A stretch of DNA of 64,000 nt from Mycobacterium mantenii (GCF_010731775.1 NZ_AP022590.1:806001-870000), one strand, 5' to 3'. Positions 44,962 to 57,840 are shown, counted from the stretch's first letter. The notes: generated by a model from the letters alone, not told the origin. Made by a program: numbers and translations.

Positions 44962-45818
44962 GCACGATGTCCGACTGTGAACTGACCGCCGCGCGGGAAA
45001 CCATTCGGCGCGGCCTGGTCGAGGACCTGCGCTACGGGCCCGACATCACCACCCTGGCGACGGTGCCCGCCGAGGCGGTGGCGACCGCCGCGCTGGTGCC
45101 CCGCCAGCCCGGCGTGATCGCCGGCATCGACATCGCGTTGCTGGTGCTCGACGAGGTGCTCGGCGCCCGCGGCTACGAGGTGGTCGACCGCGTCGAGGAT
45201 GGGGCCCACGTGGAGCCGGGCGAGTCGGTACTGACCCTGCGGGCCGAGACGCGCGGCCTGCTGACCGCCGAGCGGACCATGCTGAACCTGATCTGCCATC
45301 TGTCGGGGATCGCCACCACGACCGCGCACTGGGTGGCCGCCGTGCACGGCACCAAGGCCCAGGTGCGCGACACCCGCAAAACCCTGCCCGGCCTGCGCGT
45401 GCTGCAGAAATACGCGGTGCGGGTCGGTGGCGGCGTCAACCACCGCCTCGGGCTCGGCGACGCGGCCCTGATCAAGGACAACCACGTGGTGGCCGCGGGA
45501 TCGGTCGTCGACGCGCTGCGGGCGGTGCGCGACGCGGCGCCGGACCTGCCGTGCGAGGTGGAAGTGGATTCACTCGAGCAGCTGGATGAGGTGCTGCCCG
45601 AGAAGCCCGAACTGATCCTGCTGGACAACTTCCCGGTGTGGCAGACGCAGATGGCCGTGCAGCGCCGCGACGCGCGGGCACCCGGCGTGCTGCTGGAGTC
45701 CTCGGGCGGGCTCAGCCTGGAGAACGCGGCCGCCTACGCCGGGACCGGGGTGGACTATCTGGCCGTCGGCGCGCTGACCCATTCGGTCCGGGTGCTCGAC
45801 ATCGGCCTCGATATGTAG
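44958..45818 (+). CDS. nadC: Nicotinate-nucleotide pyrophosphorylase (quinolinate phosphoribosyltransferase)
   Basis: A 286-residue type II phosphoribosyltransferase that makes nicotinate mononucleotide from quinolinate and PRPP. Key blocks are DTRKTLPGLRVLQKYAVRVGGGVNHR, LIKDNHV, EVEVDSLEQL and the C-terminal LESSGGLSLENAAAYAGTGVDYLAVG. It is orthologous to Rv1596 (285 aa). It overlaps nadB by 4 bases, completing the nadABC operon. The 89 bases downstream hold no gene; the M. tuberculosis Rv1597 gene is absent here. Confidence 0.97.
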   Translation: MSTMSDCELTAARETIRRGLVEDLRYGPDITTLATVPAEAVATAALVPRQPGVIAGIDIALLVLDEVLGARGYEVVDRVEDGAHVEPGESVLTLRAETRGLLTAERTMLNLICHLSGIATTTAHWVAAVHGTKAQVRDTRKTLPGLRVLQKYAVRVGGGVNHRLGLGDAALIKDNHVVAAGSVVDALRAVRDAAPDLPCEVEVDSLEQLDEVLPEKPELILLDNFPVWQTQMAVQRRDARAPGVLLESSGGLSLENAAAYAGTGVDYLAVGALTHSVRVLDIGLDM

Positions 45819-45907
45819 CGGCATCGGCGCCTGAGCGGCTTCTCTTGTGTCGCCGCCACCAGCGCACGCTCGACGGCCGTGGGAATGGCGTCCGAAGGCG
45901 ATCGGGC

Positions 45908-46318
45908 TCAGGCGATGTCGGCGACCAACACCGCCATGCGGCGCAGCTGCAGCCGCGCCAGCCTGGGCAGCCCCGCGCCGTCCGATCCGGCCGGCAAAAT
46001 CCGGGGATTGGTGATGTGCACCCGATGGCGGGCAAAACGCAGGTCCGCCTCCCCGGCGGCCAGCACGTTCTTCACCCAATCGGTCTTCCCATGTCCGAGC
46101 GCGATCGCCAGCGTGTTGTCTTTGCGGTACGTGGCCACGATGGTGTTGTATCGCTTGCCCGACGTGCGACCGCGATGCTCGATGGTCCCGGTCCCGGGCA
46201 GGTAGCGCGCGATCGGTTTCAGCGCCGGGTTGAGGTATTTGACCTGAATGTTCTCGAACCAGGTCGGATACACCATCGGAATGCCCGGGGCGTTATTCGG
46301 GTGATCCTTGGTGGACAT
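45908..46318 (-). CDS. Nitroreductase-family deazaflavin-type protein (Rv1598c-like)
   Basis: A 136-residue split-barrel protein of the F420/FMN-binding nitroreductase family, the same length as Rv1598c. The motif region IEHRGRTSGKRYNTIVATYR and the following LGHGKTDWVKNVLAAGEADLR fit this family, although the match to F420-binding residues is weaker than in the protein at 15129. The ATG 46318 lies 84 bp from the divergent hisD start. The function is unknown. Confidence 0.85.
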   Translation of the reverse strand: MSTKDHPNNAPGIPMVYPTWFENIQVKYLNPALKPIARYLPGTGTIEHRGRTSGKRYNTIVATYRKDNTLAIALGHGKTDWVKNVLAAGEADLRFARHRVHITNPRILPAGSDGAGLPRLARLQLRRMAVLVADIA

Positions 46319-46383
46319 GGCGCGCTCCCTGCTCAGAGGTGAGGACGAGTGTGCTTACCGGCACTGTACCGGTCGGATATTGA

Positions 46384-48876
<2,493 letters not shown>

Positions 48877-48883
48877 GAGCACC

Positions 48884-49504
48884 GTGACAACGACCGCCAC
48901 CCGCCGTGCGCGCATCGAGCGCCGCACCAAGGAATCCGACATCGTCATCGAACTCGACCTCGACGGCACCGGCCAGGTCGACATCGACACCGGTGTGCCG
49001 TTCTACGACCACATGCTCACGGCCCTGGGCAGTCACGCCAGTTTCGACCTGACCGTGCGCACCAGGGGCGACGTCGAAATCGAGGGCCACCACACCATCG
49101 AGGACACCGCGATCGCTCTGGGTCAGGCGCTCGGCCAGGCCCTGGGCGACAAACGGGGCATCCGCCGGTTCGGCGACGCCTTCATCCCGATGGACGAAAC
49201 GCTGGCCCACGCGGCGGTCGACGTGTCCGGCCGTCCCTACTGTGTGCACAGCGGGGAGCCGGATCACTTGCAGCACACCACTATTGCCGGCAACTCGGTG
49301 CCGTATCACACCGTCATCAACCGGCACGTGTTCGAATCGCTGGCCATGAACGCGCGCATCGCGCTGCACGTGCGGGTGCTGTACGGGCGCGACCCGCACC
49401 ACATCACCGAAGCGCAGTACAAGGCGGTTGCCCGCGCGCTGCGTCAGGCGGTCGAGTCCGACCCTCGGGTCTCGGACGTGCCGTCCACCAAAGGGGTTCT
49501 GTGA
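48884..49504 (+). CDS. hisB: Imidazoleglycerol-phosphate dehydratase
   Basis: A 206-residue monofunctional, Mn-dependent dehydratase. The metal-binding histidine motifs are [64 protein letters not shown], all present. The start is GTG 48884, preceded by AGGAG. It overlaps hisH by 4 bases (GTGA). It is not fused to a phosphatase, as is normal in Actinobacteria. Confidence 0.97.
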   Translation: MTTTATRRARIERRTKESDIVIELDLDGTGQVDIDTGVPFYDHMLTALGSHASFDLTVRTRGDVEIEGHHTIEDTAIALGQALGQALGDKRGIRRFGDAFIPMDETLAHAAVDVSGRPYCVHSGEPDHLQHTTIAGNSVPYHTVINRHVFESLAMNARIALHVRVLYGRDPHHITEAQYKAVARALRQAVESDPRVSDVPSTKGVL

Positions 49505-50133
49505 CGGCATCTAACCGCCCAAAAAAAGTAGTTGTCCTCGATTACGGCTCGGGCAACCTGCGGTCGGCGCAGCGTGCGCTCGAGCGGGTCGGCGCGTCGG
49601 TCGAGGTGACCGGCGACGCGGGCGCCGCGGCCGCCGCCGACGGACTGGTGGTGCCCGGCGTCGGTGCCTACGAGGCCTGCATGACGGGGCTGCGCAACAT
49701 CGGCGGGGACCGCATCATCACCGAACGGGTCGCCGCCGGCCGCCCGGTGCTGGGCGTCTGCGTCGGGATGCAGATCCTGTTCGCCCGCGGCGTCGAATTC
49801 AGTGTGGAAACCGAGGGATGCGGTCAGTGGCCGGGGTACGTGACGCGACTGCAGGCGCCGGTCATTCCGCACATGGGCTGGAACGTCGTCGAATCCGGGC
49901 CCGGCACTGTGCTGTTCAAGGGACTCGATGCCGACACCCGGTTCTACTTCGTGCACTCCTACGCCGCCCAGCAGTGGGAGGGTTCGCCCGACGCGGTGCT
50001 GACTTGGGCCACCCATGAGGGCCCGTTTCTGGCCGCGGTCGAGGACGGGCCGCTGTCGGCCACTCAATTCCACCCGGAAAAGAGCGGGGATGCCGGCGCG
50101 GCCGTGTTGAGCAATTGGGTCCAGGGATTGTGA
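49501..50133 (+). CDS. hisH: Imidazole glycerol phosphate synthase, glutaminase subunit
   Basis: A 210-residue class I glutamine amidotransferase that supplies ammonia to HisF. The triad is Cys87 (GVCVGMQ), His191 and Glu193 (FHPEKSG), and the N-terminal [10 protein letters not shown] is conserved. The start is GTG 49501, overlapping the hisB stop. hisA follows after 82 bp, the largest gap inside the his operon. Confidence 0.96.
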   Translation: MTASNRPKKVVVLDYGSGNLRSAQRALERVGASVEVTGDAGAAAAADGLVVPGVGAYEACMTGLRNIGGDRIITERVAAGRPVLGVCVGMQILFARGVEFSVETEGCGQWPGYVTRLQAPVIPHMGWNVVESGPGTVLFKGLDADTRFYFVHSYAAQQWEGSPDAVLTWATHEGPFLAAVEDGPLSATQFHPEKSGDAGAAVLSNWVQGL

Positions 50134-50215
50134 AGGACCAGGCGGAAGCGCTTTCTGCTAAGCAACCACCGGGAGTGCACGTAACCCGTTGCAGCCCCGG
50201 CACACAGGAGGAAAT

Positions 50216-50947
50216 GTGTTGATCTTGTTGCCCGCGGTCGACGTGGTCGACGGGCGCGCCGTGCGCCTGGTGCAGGGCAAGGCGGGCAGTGAAACCGAAT
50301 ACGGCTCGGCGCTGGACGCCGCGCTGACCTGGCAGCGCGACGGCGCCGAATGGATCCATCTGGTCGACCTGGACGCGGCATTCGGGCGCGGCTCCAACCG
50401 CGAACTGCTGGCCGAGGTAGTCGGCAAGCTCGATGTGCAGGTGGAGCTGTCCGGCGGGATCCGCGACGACGATTCGCTGGCCGCCGCCCTGGCCACCGGC
50501 TGCGCCCGGGTGAACCTGGGCACGGCGGCCCTCGAGAACCCGCAGTGGTGCGCCCGGGCGATCGGCGAGCACGGCGACAAGGTCGCCGTGGGTCTGGACG
50601 TGCAGATCGTCGACGGTGCGCATCGGCTGCGCGGGCGGGGCTGGGAGACCGACGGCGGCGACCTGTGGGAGGTACTGGAACGCCTTGACGGGCAAGGGTG
50701 TTCGCGGTTCGTGGTGACCGACGTGACCAAGGACGGCACGCTGGGCGGTCCCAACCTGGACCTGCTGGCATCGGTCGCCGACCGCACCAACGCCCCGGTG
50801 ATCGCTTCCGGCGGCGTGTCCAGCCTCGACGACCTGCGCGCCATCGCCACCCTCACCGGCCGCGGGGTCGAGGGCGCCATCGTGGGCAAGGCCCTCTACG
50901 CGGGGCGATTCACCTTGCCGCAGGCGCTGGCCGCGGTGGCGGAGTAG
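50216..50947 (+). CDS. priA: Phosphoribosyl isomerase A (dual HisA/TrpF)
   Basis: A 243-residue (beta-alpha)8-barrel isomerase. In mycobacteria PriA isomerises both ProFAR (histidine) and phosphoribosylanthranilate (tryptophan), replacing TrpF. The two general acid/base Asp positions are in [10 protein letters not shown] (D9) and [12 protein letters not shown], with phosphate-binding [17 protein letters not shown] and [10 protein letters not shown]. No trpF lies in the trp cluster downstream, consistent with the dual role. The start is GTG 50216, just after AGGAGG; the frame opens earlier at 50189. hisA is the common synonym. Confidence 0.95.
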   Translation: MLILLPAVDVVDGRAVRLVQGKAGSETEYGSALDAALTWQRDGAEWIHLVDLDAAFGRGSNRELLAEVVGKLDVQVELSGGIRDDDSLAAALATGCARVNLGTAALENPQWCARAIGEHGDKVAVGLDVQIVDGAHRLRGRGWETDGGDLWEVLERLDGQGCSRFVVTDVTKDGTLGGPNLDLLASVADRTNAPVIASGGVSSLDDLRAIATLTGRGVEGAIVGKALYAGRFTLPQALAAVAE

Positions 50948-50953
50948 CACCGC

Positions 50954-51754
50954 ATGGACGTGCACACGCTGGTGGCGCAGGCGTCGGCGATCCTCGACGA
51001 CGCGGCCGAGCCCTTTCTTGCCGGTCACCGCGCCGATTCCGCGGTCCGCAAGAAGGGCAACGACTTTGCCACCGACGTGGACCTCGCGATCGAGCGGCAG
51101 GTGGTCGCCGCGCTCGTCGAGGCGACCGGGATCGGGGTGCACGGTGAGGAATTCGGCGGTTCGGCGGTCGACTCGCCCTGGGTGTGGGTGCTCGATCCGG
51201 TCGACGGCACGTTCAACTACGCGGCCGGGTCGCCGATGGCCGGCATCCTGCTGGGTCTGTTGCACCATGGTGACCCGGTGGCCGGACTGACCTGGCTGCC
51301 GTTCATCGACCAGCGCTACACGGCGGTGGCGGGGGGGCCGTTGCGTAAGAACGGGGTGCCGCAGCCCCCGCTGACCTCGGTCGACCTGGCCGACGCTCTC
51401 GTCGGCGCCGGATCGTTCAGCGCGGACGCGCGGGGCCGGTTCCCGGGACGCTACCGGATGGCGGTGCTGGAGAACCTCAGCCGGGTCTCGTCGCGATTGC
51501 GCATCCACGGCTCCACCGGGCTCGACCTCGCATTCGTCGCCGACGGAATACTCGGTGCGGCAATAAGTTTCGGCGGTCACGTGTGGGACCACGCCGCCGG
51601 CGTCGCGCTGGTCCAGGCTGCCGGCGGCGTGGTGACCGACCTGGCCGGTGAGCCGTGGACTCCGGCGTCGGATTCCGCGCTGGCGGCCGGTCCCGCCGCA
51701 CACGCCGAGATCCTCGAAATCCTGCGCAGCACAGGCCGACCGGAGGACTACTGA
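50954..51754 (+). CDS. impA: Inositol monophosphatase-family protein (ImpA)
   Basis: A 266-residue Mg-dependent phosphatase with the family motifs GEEFGG, the metal site [18 protein letters not shown] and the C-terminal [18 protein letters not shown]. Its place inside the his operon between priA and hisF suggests it may serve as, or descend from, a histidinol-phosphate phosphatase, though M. tuberculosis Rv1604 is annotated as an inositol phosphatase. The ATG 50954 is 6 bp after the priA stop. hisF starts 1 bp after its stop. Confidence 0.93.
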   Translation: MDVHTLVAQASAILDDAAEPFLAGHRADSAVRKKGNDFATDVDLAIERQVVAALVEATGIGVHGEEFGGSAVDSPWVWVLDPVDGTFNYAAGSPMAGILLGLLHHGDPVAGLTWLPFIDQRYTAVAGGPLRKNGVPQPPLTSVDLADALVGAGSFSADARGRFPGRYRMAVLENLSRVSSRLRIHGSTGLDLAFVADGILGAAISFGGHVWDHAAGVALVQAAGGVVTDLAGEPWTPASDSALAAGPAAHAEILEILRSTGRPEDY

Positions 51755-51755
51755 G

Positions 51756-52544
51756 ATGGCCCCGAATCCCAGCGGCCTGGCCGTGCGCGTGATCCCGTGC
51801 CTGGACGTCGACAACGGCCGGGTGGTCAAGGGAGTCAATTTCGAAAACCTTCGGGACGCAGGCGATCCCGTGGAACTTGCGGCCGCCTATGACGCCGAGG
51901 GTGCGGACGAGCTCACCTTTCTCGACGTGACCGCGTCATCGTCGGGGCGGACCACCATGCTCGATGTGGTGCGCCGCACGGCGGAGCAGGTCTTCATCCC
52001 GCTGACCGTCGGCGGCGGGGTGCGCACCGTGGCCGACGTCGACGTATTGCTGCGGGCGGGCGCCGACAAGGTCTCCATCAACACCGCCGCGATCGCCCGG
52101 CCCGAGCTGCTGGCCGAGATGGCGCGGCAGTTCGGTTCCCAGTGCATCGTGCTGTCCGTCGATGCCCGCACGGTGCCCCCGGGCGCGGTGCCCACAGCGT
52201 CGGGCTGGGAGGTCACCACCCATGGCGGGCGCCGCGGCACCGGGCTTGACGCGGTCGAATGGGCGTCGCGCGGAGCCGATTTGGGGGTGGGCGAGATCCT
52301 GCTGAACTCGATGGACGCCGACGGCACCAAGGCCGGATTCGACTTGGAGATGCTGCAGGCGGTGCGCTCGGCGGTCACGGTGCCGGTCATCGCCAGCGGC
52401 GGAGCCGGTGCGGCCGAACACTTCGCGCCCGCGATCGCGGCGGGCGCCGATGCCGTGCTGGCGGCCAGCGTGTTCCACTTTCGGGAGTTGACCATCGGGC
52501 AGGTGAAGGCCGCCATGGCCGCGGAAGGGATCACCGTGCGATGA
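51756..52544 (+). CDS. hisF: Imidazole glycerol phosphate synthase, cyclase subunit
   Basis: A 262-residue barrel enzyme that, with HisH, makes imidazole glycerol phosphate and AICAR. Catalytic aspartates lie in [16 protein letters not shown] and [14 protein letters not shown], and phosphate loops in VGGGVRT and [11 protein letters not shown]. The start is ATG 51756 after CGGAGG. It overlaps hisI by 4 bases. Confidence 0.97.
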   Translation: MAPNPSGLAVRVIPCLDVDNGRVVKGVNFENLRDAGDPVELAAAYDAEGADELTFLDVTASSSGRTTMLDVVRRTAEQVFIPLTVGGGVRTVADVDVLLRAGADKVSINTAAIARPELLAEMARQFGSQCIVLSVDARTVPPGAVPTASGWEVTTHGGRRGTGLDAVEWASRGADLGVGEILLNSMDADGTKAGFDLEMLQAVRSAVTVPVIASGGAGAAEHFAPAIAAGADAVLAASVFHFRELTIGQVKAAMAAEGITVR

Positions 52545-52888
52545 CGCTCGACCCCAAGATCGCCGCGCGGCTGAAGCGCAACGCCGACGGCCTGTTCGCC
52601 GCCGTCGTGCAGGAGCGCGGCACCGGTGACGTGCTGATGGTCGCCTGGATGGACGACGCGGCGCTGGCCCGAACGCTGGAAACCCGTGAGGCGACTTACT
52701 TTTCGCGGTCACGTGGCCAGCAGTGGATCAAGGGGGCTACGTCCGGTCACACCCAGTACGTCCACTCGGTGCGACTGGACTGCGATGGCGATACCGTGCT
52801 GCTGACGGTCGACCAGGTCGGTGGGGCCTGCCACACCGGCGACCACAGCTGCTTCGACGCCGATCTGTTGCTGCCACCGGAGCGCTGA
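52541..52888 (+). CDS. hisI: Phosphoribosyl-AMP cyclohydrolase
   Basis: A 115-residue zinc enzyme that opens the purine ring in histidine synthesis. The conserved [35 protein letters not shown] and metal-binding cysteines in [28 protein letters not shown] are present. The length equals Rv1606. The separate HisE pyrophosphohydrolase is not in this window. The start ATG 52541 overlaps the hisF stop. It is the last his gene. Confidence 0.97.
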   Translation: MTLDPKIAARLKRNADGLFAAVVQERGTGDVLMVAWMDDAALARTLETREATYFSRSRGQQWIKGATSGHTQYVHSVRLDCDGDTVLLTVDQVGGACHTGDHSCFDADLLLPPER

Positions 52889-52913
52889 CCTGCCGCACTA
52901 GCCCGCCAACGCG

Positions 52914-52931
52914 GCCGGCGCGCGAGCCGGC
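52914..52931 (+). repeat. Hairpin after hisI
   Basis: GCCGGC at 52914-52919 and 52926-52931 with a GCGCGA loop could form a six-pair G/C stem 25 bases after the hisI stop. It may end or process the his transcript, or lie in the chaA leader. No U-tract follows. Confidence 0.35.
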
Positions 52932-53004
52932 GGCACGCGGCCGGTCGTGTCCGCGATCACGTTCCGTACGCGAACGCGCACGACTTCGACAAGAATGGCA
53001 GTCA

Positions 53005-54096
53005 ATGTCGAAATGGTTGTCCTGGAACGTCGTTGTGCCGGTGCTCTCCGTCGTCGTGCTGGCATTGATCTGGGGCGAGCGGCTCGGTCCCGTGCTGGTG
53101 GGTCTGACGGCGCTGTTCCTCATCGGTGCGGTGGTCGCCGCGGTGCACCACGCGGAGGTGGTCGCGGCCCGGGTCGGCGAGCCATTCGGGTCGTTGGTGC
53201 TCGCGGCGGCGGTGACCGTCATCGAAGTGGCCCTGATCGTCGAGCTGATGGCATCCGGGGGTAACGAGACGGCGACCCTGGCCAGGGACACGGCGTTCGC
53301 CGCGCTGATGATCACCACCAACGGAATCGCCGGATTGTCGCTGCTGCTCGGTTCCCGGCGCTACGGCGTGACGTTGTTCAACGCCGAAGGCAGCGGCGCC
53401 GCGCTTGCCACCGTGACCACCCTGGCGACGCTGAGCTTGGTGTTGCCCGCGTTCACCACCACGACCGTCGGCAAGGAGTTCTCACCCGGGCAGCTCACCT
53501 TCGCCGCGGTCGCCTCGCTGCTGCTCTATCTGGTGTTCGTGTTCACGCAGACGGTGCGGCACCGCGACTTCTTCCTGCCGGTCGCGCAGAAAGGCCAGAA
53601 GGGCCTCTTCGCGGACGAAAGCCATGCCGAACCGCCGACCACCCGCGCGGCGCTGACCAGCCTGGGGCTGATGATCGGCGCCCTGGTGGCCGTGGTGGGC
53701 CTGGCTGAGGAGGAGTCACCGGCCGTCGAGGAGGCGGTGACCGCGGTCGGCTTCCCGCAGTCGTTCGTCGGCGTGATCATCGCGGCGCTGGTGCTGCTGC
53801 CCGAGACGATCGCGGCGGTCCGCGCGGCGCGGCAGGGCCGCATCCAGATCAGCCTGAACCTGGCGTACGGCTCGGCGATGGCCAGCATCGGCCTCACCAT
53901 CCCGGCGATCGCGCTGGCGTCGATCTGGCTCAAAGGGCCGCTGGTGCTCGGCCTCGGCGCCATCCAACTGGTGTTGCTCGCCCTGACCGTCGTGATCAGT
54001 GTGCTGACGGTGGTTCCCGGCCGGGCCACCCGCCTGCAGGGTGAGGTGCACCTGGTGATGCTGGCCGCCTACGTGTTCCTGGCGATCAGCCCCTGA
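53005..54096 (+). CDS. chaA: Ca2+/H+ (Na+/H+) antiporter, ChaA/CaCA type
   Basis: A 363-residue membrane protein with about eleven hydrophobic helices in two similar halves. The CaCA-type alpha repeats include VTVIEVALIVELMASGG (Glu at about 74 and 78) and, in the second half, LLPETIAAVRAARQGRIQISLNLAYGSAMASIGLTIP. It should export cations in exchange for protons. It is orthologous to Rv1607 (360 aa). The ATG 53005 is 116 bp after hisI, and no strong ribosome-binding site is visible. Confidence 0.92.
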   Translation: MSKWLSWNVVVPVLSVVVLALIWGERLGPVLVGLTALFLIGAVVAAVHHAEVVAARVGEPFGSLVLAAAVTVIEVALIVELMASGGNETATLARDTAFAALMITTNGIAGLSLLLGSRRYGVTLFNAEGSGAALATVTTLATLSLVLPAFTTTTVGKEFSPGQLTFAAVASLLLYLVFVFTQTVRHRDFFLPVAQKGQKGLFADESHAEPPTTRAALTSLGLMIGALVAVVGLAEEESPAVEEAVTAVGFPQSFVGVIIAALVLLPETIAAVRAARQGRIQISLNLAYGSAMASIGLTIPAIALASIWLKGPLVLGLGAIQLVLLALTVVISVLTVVPGRATRLQGEVHLVMLAAYVFLAISP

Positions 54097-54099
54097 CGG

Positions 54100-54558
54100 T
54101 CACGCCCGGGCGCGCAGCGTTGCCAGCGCCTTGTCGGCGTGGCTGTCCATGTTGAACTCGCTGGAGATCACCTCGAGCACCGTGCGGTCGGTGTCGATGA
54201 CGAACGTCGTGCGCTTAACCGGCATCAGCTTGCCCAGCAGGCCGCGCTTGACGCCGAACTGGGTGGCCACGGCGCCGTCGGTGTCCGACAACAGGGGGTA
54301 GTCGAACTTCTGCATGTCGGCGAACTTGGCCTGTTTGGACACGGCGTCGGCGCTGATCCCGACCCGGTTGGCCCCGACCGCGGCGAATTCGGCGGCCAGG
54401 TCGCGGAAGTGACACGCCTCCTTGGTGCAGCCGGGTGTCATCGCGGCCGGGTAGAAGAACAGCACGACGGGTCCGCTGGAAAGCAGTTCGCTGAGCTTGC
54501 GCAGCGCCCCGCTCTGATCGGGCAACTCGAAGTCCGCGACGGTGTCACCAGGTTTCAT
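54100..54558 (-). CDS. bcpB: Peroxiredoxin, BCP type
   Basis: A 152-residue thioredoxin-fold peroxidase that reduces hydroperoxides. The peroxidatic Cys44 and second Cys49 lie in PAAMTPGCTKEACHF, in the usual T-x2-C context, and the C-terminal half has FVIDTDRTVLEV. It is orthologous to Rv1608c. ATG 54558 faces trpE divergently across a 94-bp region dominated by an 18-bp inverted repeat. It converges with chaA, leaving 3 bp between stops. Confidence 0.95.
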   Translation of the reverse strand: MKPGDTVADFELPDQSGALRKLSELLSSGPVVLFFYPAAMTPGCTKEACHFRDLAAEFAAVGANRVGISADAVSKQAKFADMQKFDYPLLSDTDGAVATQFGVKRGLLGKLMPVKRTTFVIDTDRTVLEVISSEFNMDSHADKALATLRARA

Positions 54559-54565
54559 GTCGCGA

Positions 54566-54615
54566 GCGTAACGCCCTGGCGGGAAACCGCCTCGATACCC
54601 GCCAGGGCGTTACGC
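54566..54615. promoter_or_regulatory. 18-bp perfect inverted repeat between bcpB and trpE
   Basis: GCGTAACGCCCTGGCGGG at 54566-54583 pairs perfectly with 54598-54615 across a 14-base loop. It fills over half of the divergent bcpB-trpE intergenic region and lies 37 bases before the trpE GTG. It could be a repressor site, an attenuator-like hairpin in the trpE leader, or a palindromic repeat family. No Trp-rich leader peptide is visible here. Confidence 0.7.
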
Positions 54616-54652
54616 CCGCGAACCCGCGACCCCCATCTGGGAGGATGGTTCG

Positions 54653-56185
54653 GTGCACGCCCACCTCGCCGCGACGACCTCACGAGAGGACTTCCGCCAG
54701 CTGGCAGCCGAGCACCGGGTGGTTCCGGTGACCCGCAAGGTGTTGGCCGACAGTGAGACGCCGCTGTCGGCCTACCGCAAACTCGCCGCCGACCGCCCCG
54801 GCACGTTTCTGCTGGAGTCGGCCGAGCACGGCCGTTCCTGGTCGCGGTGGTCGTTCATCGGCGCGGGGGCGCCGTCGGCGCTGACCGTGCGCGACGGTGA
54901 AGCCGTCTGGCTGGGTGTGGTGCCACAGGACGCACCGACCGGGGGTGACCCGCTTCGGGCCCTGCGGGCCACGGTGGAGTTGCTGGCCACCGGTCCGCTC
55001 GAGGGGCTGCCGCCGCTGTCGGGCGGCATGGTCGGTTTCTTCGCCTACGACATGGTGCGGCGCCTGGAACGGCTGCCCGAGCTGGCCGTCGACGACCTCA
55101 GGCTGCCCGACATGCTGCTGCTGCTGGCCACCGATGTGGCCGCGGTCGATCACCACGAGGGCACGATCACGCTGATCGCCAACGCCGTGAACTGGAACGG
55201 GACCGACGAGCGGGTCGATGAGGCCTACGACGACGCGATCGCCCGGCTCGACGTGATGACCGCTGCGCTGGGTCAGCCGTTGTCGTCCACGGTCGCCACA
55301 TTCGAGCGGCCCGAGCCGCGCTACCGCGCGCAGCGCAGCGTCGAGGAATACGGAAAGATCGTCGACTACCTCGTCGAGCAGATCGCCGCGGGCGAAGCCT
55401 TCCAGGTGGTGCCCTCGCAACGCTTCGAAATGGATACCGCGGTCGATCCGATCGACGTCTACCGGATGTTGCGGGTCACCAACCCGAGCCCCTACATGTA
55501 CCTGTTGCATGTACCCAATAGCACTGGGGGAACTGATTTTTCGATTGTCGGATCCAGTCCCGAGGCGTTGGTCACCGTTGCCGACGGCGTCGCGACCACC
55601 CATCCGATCGCCGGGACCCGGTGGCGGGGCGACACCGACGAAGAGGACCAGTTGCTGGAAAAGGAGTTGCTGGCCGACGAGAAGGAACGCGCCGAGCACC
55701 TGATGCTGGTCGATCTGGGCCGCAACGACCTGGGCCGGGTCTGCGCGCCGGGCACCGTGCGCGTCGAGGACTACAGCCACATCGAACGCTATAGCCACGT
55801 CATGCACCTGGTGTCCACGGTGACCGGCACGCTCGACGAGGGCCGGACCGCGCTGGATGCGGTGACGGCCTGTTTCCCGGCCGGCACCCTGTCGGGTGCA
55901 CCGAAGGTCCGGGCCATGGAGCTCATCGAAGAGGTGGAGAAGACGCGCCGCGGCCTGTACGGCGGTGTGGTCGGCTACCTGGACTTCGCCGGCAACGCCG
56001 ACTTCGCGATCGCCATCCGCACCGCCCTGATGCGCAACGGCACCGCCTACGTGCAATCCGGTGGTGGGGTCGTGGCGGACTCCAACGGTCCCTACGAGTA
56101 CACCGAGGCGGCCAACAAGGCCCGCGCGGTGCTCAACGCGATCGCCGCCGCCGAGACGCTGACCGAACCCGCGACCGATGAGTGA
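54653..56185 (+). CDS. trpE: Anthranilate synthase component I
   Basis: A 510-residue chorismate-using enzyme, the first step of tryptophan synthesis. The feedback-sensing LLES motif is at 53-56. Chorismate-binding blocks include [46 protein letters not shown] and [14 protein letters not shown]. It is very similar to Rv1609 (516 aa). The GTG 54653 follows GGGAGGA. It overlaps the next gene by 8 bases. The glutaminase partner TrpG is not in this window. Confidence 0.97.
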   Translation: MHAHLAATTSREDFRQLAAEHRVVPVTRKVLADSETPLSAYRKLAADRPGTFLLESAEHGRSWSRWSFIGAGAPSALTVRDGEAVWLGVVPQDAPTGGDPLRALRATVELLATGPLEGLPPLSGGMVGFFAYDMVRRLERLPELAVDDLRLPDMLLLLATDVAAVDHHEGTITLIANAVNWNGTDERVDEAYDDAIARLDVMTAALGQPLSSTVATFERPEPRYRAQRSVEEYGKIVDYLVEQIAAGEAFQVVPSQRFEMDTAVDPIDVYRMLRVTNPSPYMYLLHVPNSTGGTDFSIVGSSPEALVTVADGVATTHPIAGTRWRGDTDEEDQLLEKELLADEKERAEHLMLVDLGRNDLGRVCAPGTVRVEDYSHIERYSHVMHLVSTVTGTLDEGRTALDAVTACFPAGTLSGAPKVRAMELIEEVEKTRRGLYGGVVGYLDFAGNADFAIAIRTALMRNGTAYVQSGGGVVADSNGPYEYTEAANKARAVLNAIAAAETLTEPATDE

Positions 56186-56864
56186 GGCCGGCGCGGATAC
56201 CGGCCGGCCGAACAGCCGGTGGCTGATCCGGATCGCTCAGGCGGTCTTGGTGGTTGCCGCGGGGACGTTGTGGGTGGCCTCGCGCCTGCCGTGGGTCGTC
56301 ATCCGGTCGTTCGACGGGCTGGGGCCGCCCAAGCAGGTGACCCTGGCCGGCGCGACGTGGTCGACGGCGCTGCTGCCGCTGGCGTTGCTCCTGTTGGCCG
56401 CGGCCGTCGCCGCCATCGCTGTGCGTGGCTGGCTGCTGCGCGCGCTGGCGGGCCTGCTTGCGGTGGTCAGCCTGGCGGTGGGCTACCTCGGGGTCAGCCT
56501 GTGGGCGCTGCCCGATGTCGCGGTCCGCGGTGCCGAGCTGGCGCACGTCTCGGTGATGTCGCTGGTCGGAAGCGAGCGCCGGTATTGGGGCGCGGGCGTG
56601 ACGGTGGCCGCCGCGGCGTGCACGCTGGTCGCCGCCGTCCTACTCATGCGATCCGCGTCGGATTCGGCAGCGGCCCGCTCGAGCGCGACAAAGTACACGA
56701 CACCGGCGACGCGCCGGTCCATTTCGCGACGCAAAGGCGCCGACGAGGCGATGCTGGAGGAGCCGGAGACGCCGGGAATGTCGGAGCGGATGATCTGGGA
56801 CGCGCTTGACGAGGGACGCGACCCGACCGATCGGGCAGGTGAGTCTGACACCGAGGGTCGGTGA
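56178..56864 (+). CDS. Trp biosynthesis-associated membrane protein (TIGR02234-like, Rv1610)
   Basis: A 228-residue protein with four hydrophobic segments (about 15-36, 55-77, 83-106 and 135-157) and a charged cytoplasmic C-terminus. It sits between trpE and trpC in Actinobacteria and is named only for that position; the function is unknown. The start ATG 56178 lies inside trpE (8-base overlap), so it is translationally coupled. A conserved [14 protein letters not shown] loop follows the first helix. Confidence 0.88.
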   Translation: MSEAGADTGRPNSRWLIRIAQAVLVVAAGTLWVASRLPWVVIRSFDGLGPPKQVTLAGATWSTALLPLALLLLAAAVAAIAVRGWLLRALAGLLAVVSLAVGYLGVSLWALPDVAVRGAELAHVSVMSLVGSERRYWGAGVTVAAAACTLVAAVLLMRSASDSAAARSSATKYTTPATRRSISRRKGADEAMLEEPETPGMSERMIWDALDEGRDPTDRAGESDTEGR

Positions 56865-56977
56865 TGGGCCGCAAGCCATGGGCCGCTACCCTTCATTCAC
56901 GTCGTCGCAATCGGCCGTGGAACGACAAAGTGGCCGTGGCATGACAGCGGGCGACAGGGCGAAGGGAAACGACAGGC

Positions 56978-57796
56978 ATGAGTCCGGCAACCGTGCTTGA
57001 CTCCATCCTCGAGGGAGTTCGGGCCGACGTCGCCGCGCGCGAAGCGCTCATCAGTCTGTCCGAGATCAAGGCCGCCGCGGCGGCCGCGCCACCGCCACGC
57101 GACGTGATGGCCGCCCTGCGCGAGCCCGGAATCGGCGTCATCGCCGAAGTCAAGCGTGCCAGCCCGTCGGCGGGTTCCCTGGCGACCATTGCCGATCCGG
57201 CCAAGCTGGCCCGCGCCTACGAAGACGGCGGTGCCCGCATCATCAGCGTGTTGACCGAGGAGCGACGCTTCCACGGCTCGCTGGACGACCTCGACGCGGT
57301 CCGCGCGGCGGTCTCGATACCGATTCTGCGCAAAGACTTTGTCGTGCAGCCCTATCAGATCCACGAAGCGCGTGCGCACGGCGCCGACATGCTGCTGCTC
57401 ATCGTCGCCGCGCTGGAGCAGTCGGCGCTGGTCTCGATGCTGGACCGCACCGAATCGCTGGGCATGACGGCGCTCGTCGAGGTGCACACCGAGGAAGAGG
57501 CCGACCGGGCGCTCAAGGCCGGGGCCAACGTAATCGGCGTCAACGCCCGCGATCTGGCGACGCTCGAGGTGGACCGGGATTGCTTCGCGCGCATCGCTCC
57601 CGGGCTGCCCAGCAAGGTGATCAGGATCGCCGAATCCGGTGTGCGGGGCACCGGGGACCTGCTGGCGTACGCCGGTGCGGGTGCCGACGCCGTCCTGGTC
57701 GGCGAGGGTCTGGTCAAAAGCGGTGACCCGCGCGCCGCGGTTGCCGACCTGGTGACCGCGGGCACCCATCCGTCCTGTCCGAAACCGGCTCGCTAG
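56978..57796 (+). CDS. trpC: Indole-3-glycerol phosphate synthase
   Basis: A 272-residue barrel enzyme, the same length as Rv1611. The catalytic Lys and Glu lie in [15 protein letters not shown] and [13 protein letters not shown], with [15 protein letters not shown] and the phosphate site [26 protein letters not shown]. It is monofunctional; the TrpF step is supplied by PriA. The ATG 56978 is 113 bp after the membrane-protein gene. Confidence 0.97.
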   Translation: MSPATVLDSILEGVRADVAAREALISLSEIKAAAAAAPPPRDVMAALREPGIGVIAEVKRASPSAGSLATIADPAKLARAYEDGGARIISVLTEERRFHGSLDDLDAVRAAVSIPILRKDFVVQPYQIHEARAHGADMLLLIVAALEQSALVSMLDRTESLGMTALVEVHTEEEADRALKAGANVIGVNARDLATLEVDRDCFARIAPGLPSKVIRIAESGVRGTGDLLAYAGAGADAVLVGEGLVKSGDPRAAVADLVTAGTHPSCPKPAR

Positions 57797-57840
57797 TCAC
57801 TACGCCGCTGAAAAGCCCCTGCGCTGAAACGTTGAACCAG

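Noticed and set aside
45819..45907. Rv1597 orthologue between nadC and the Rv1598c-like gene
   Set aside because: Only 89 bases are available and they contain no reading frame of note.
54559..54652. Tryptophan leader peptide before trpE
   Set aside because: TGG triplets occur singly and in different frames; no short frame with consecutive Trp codons and a ribosome-binding site exists.
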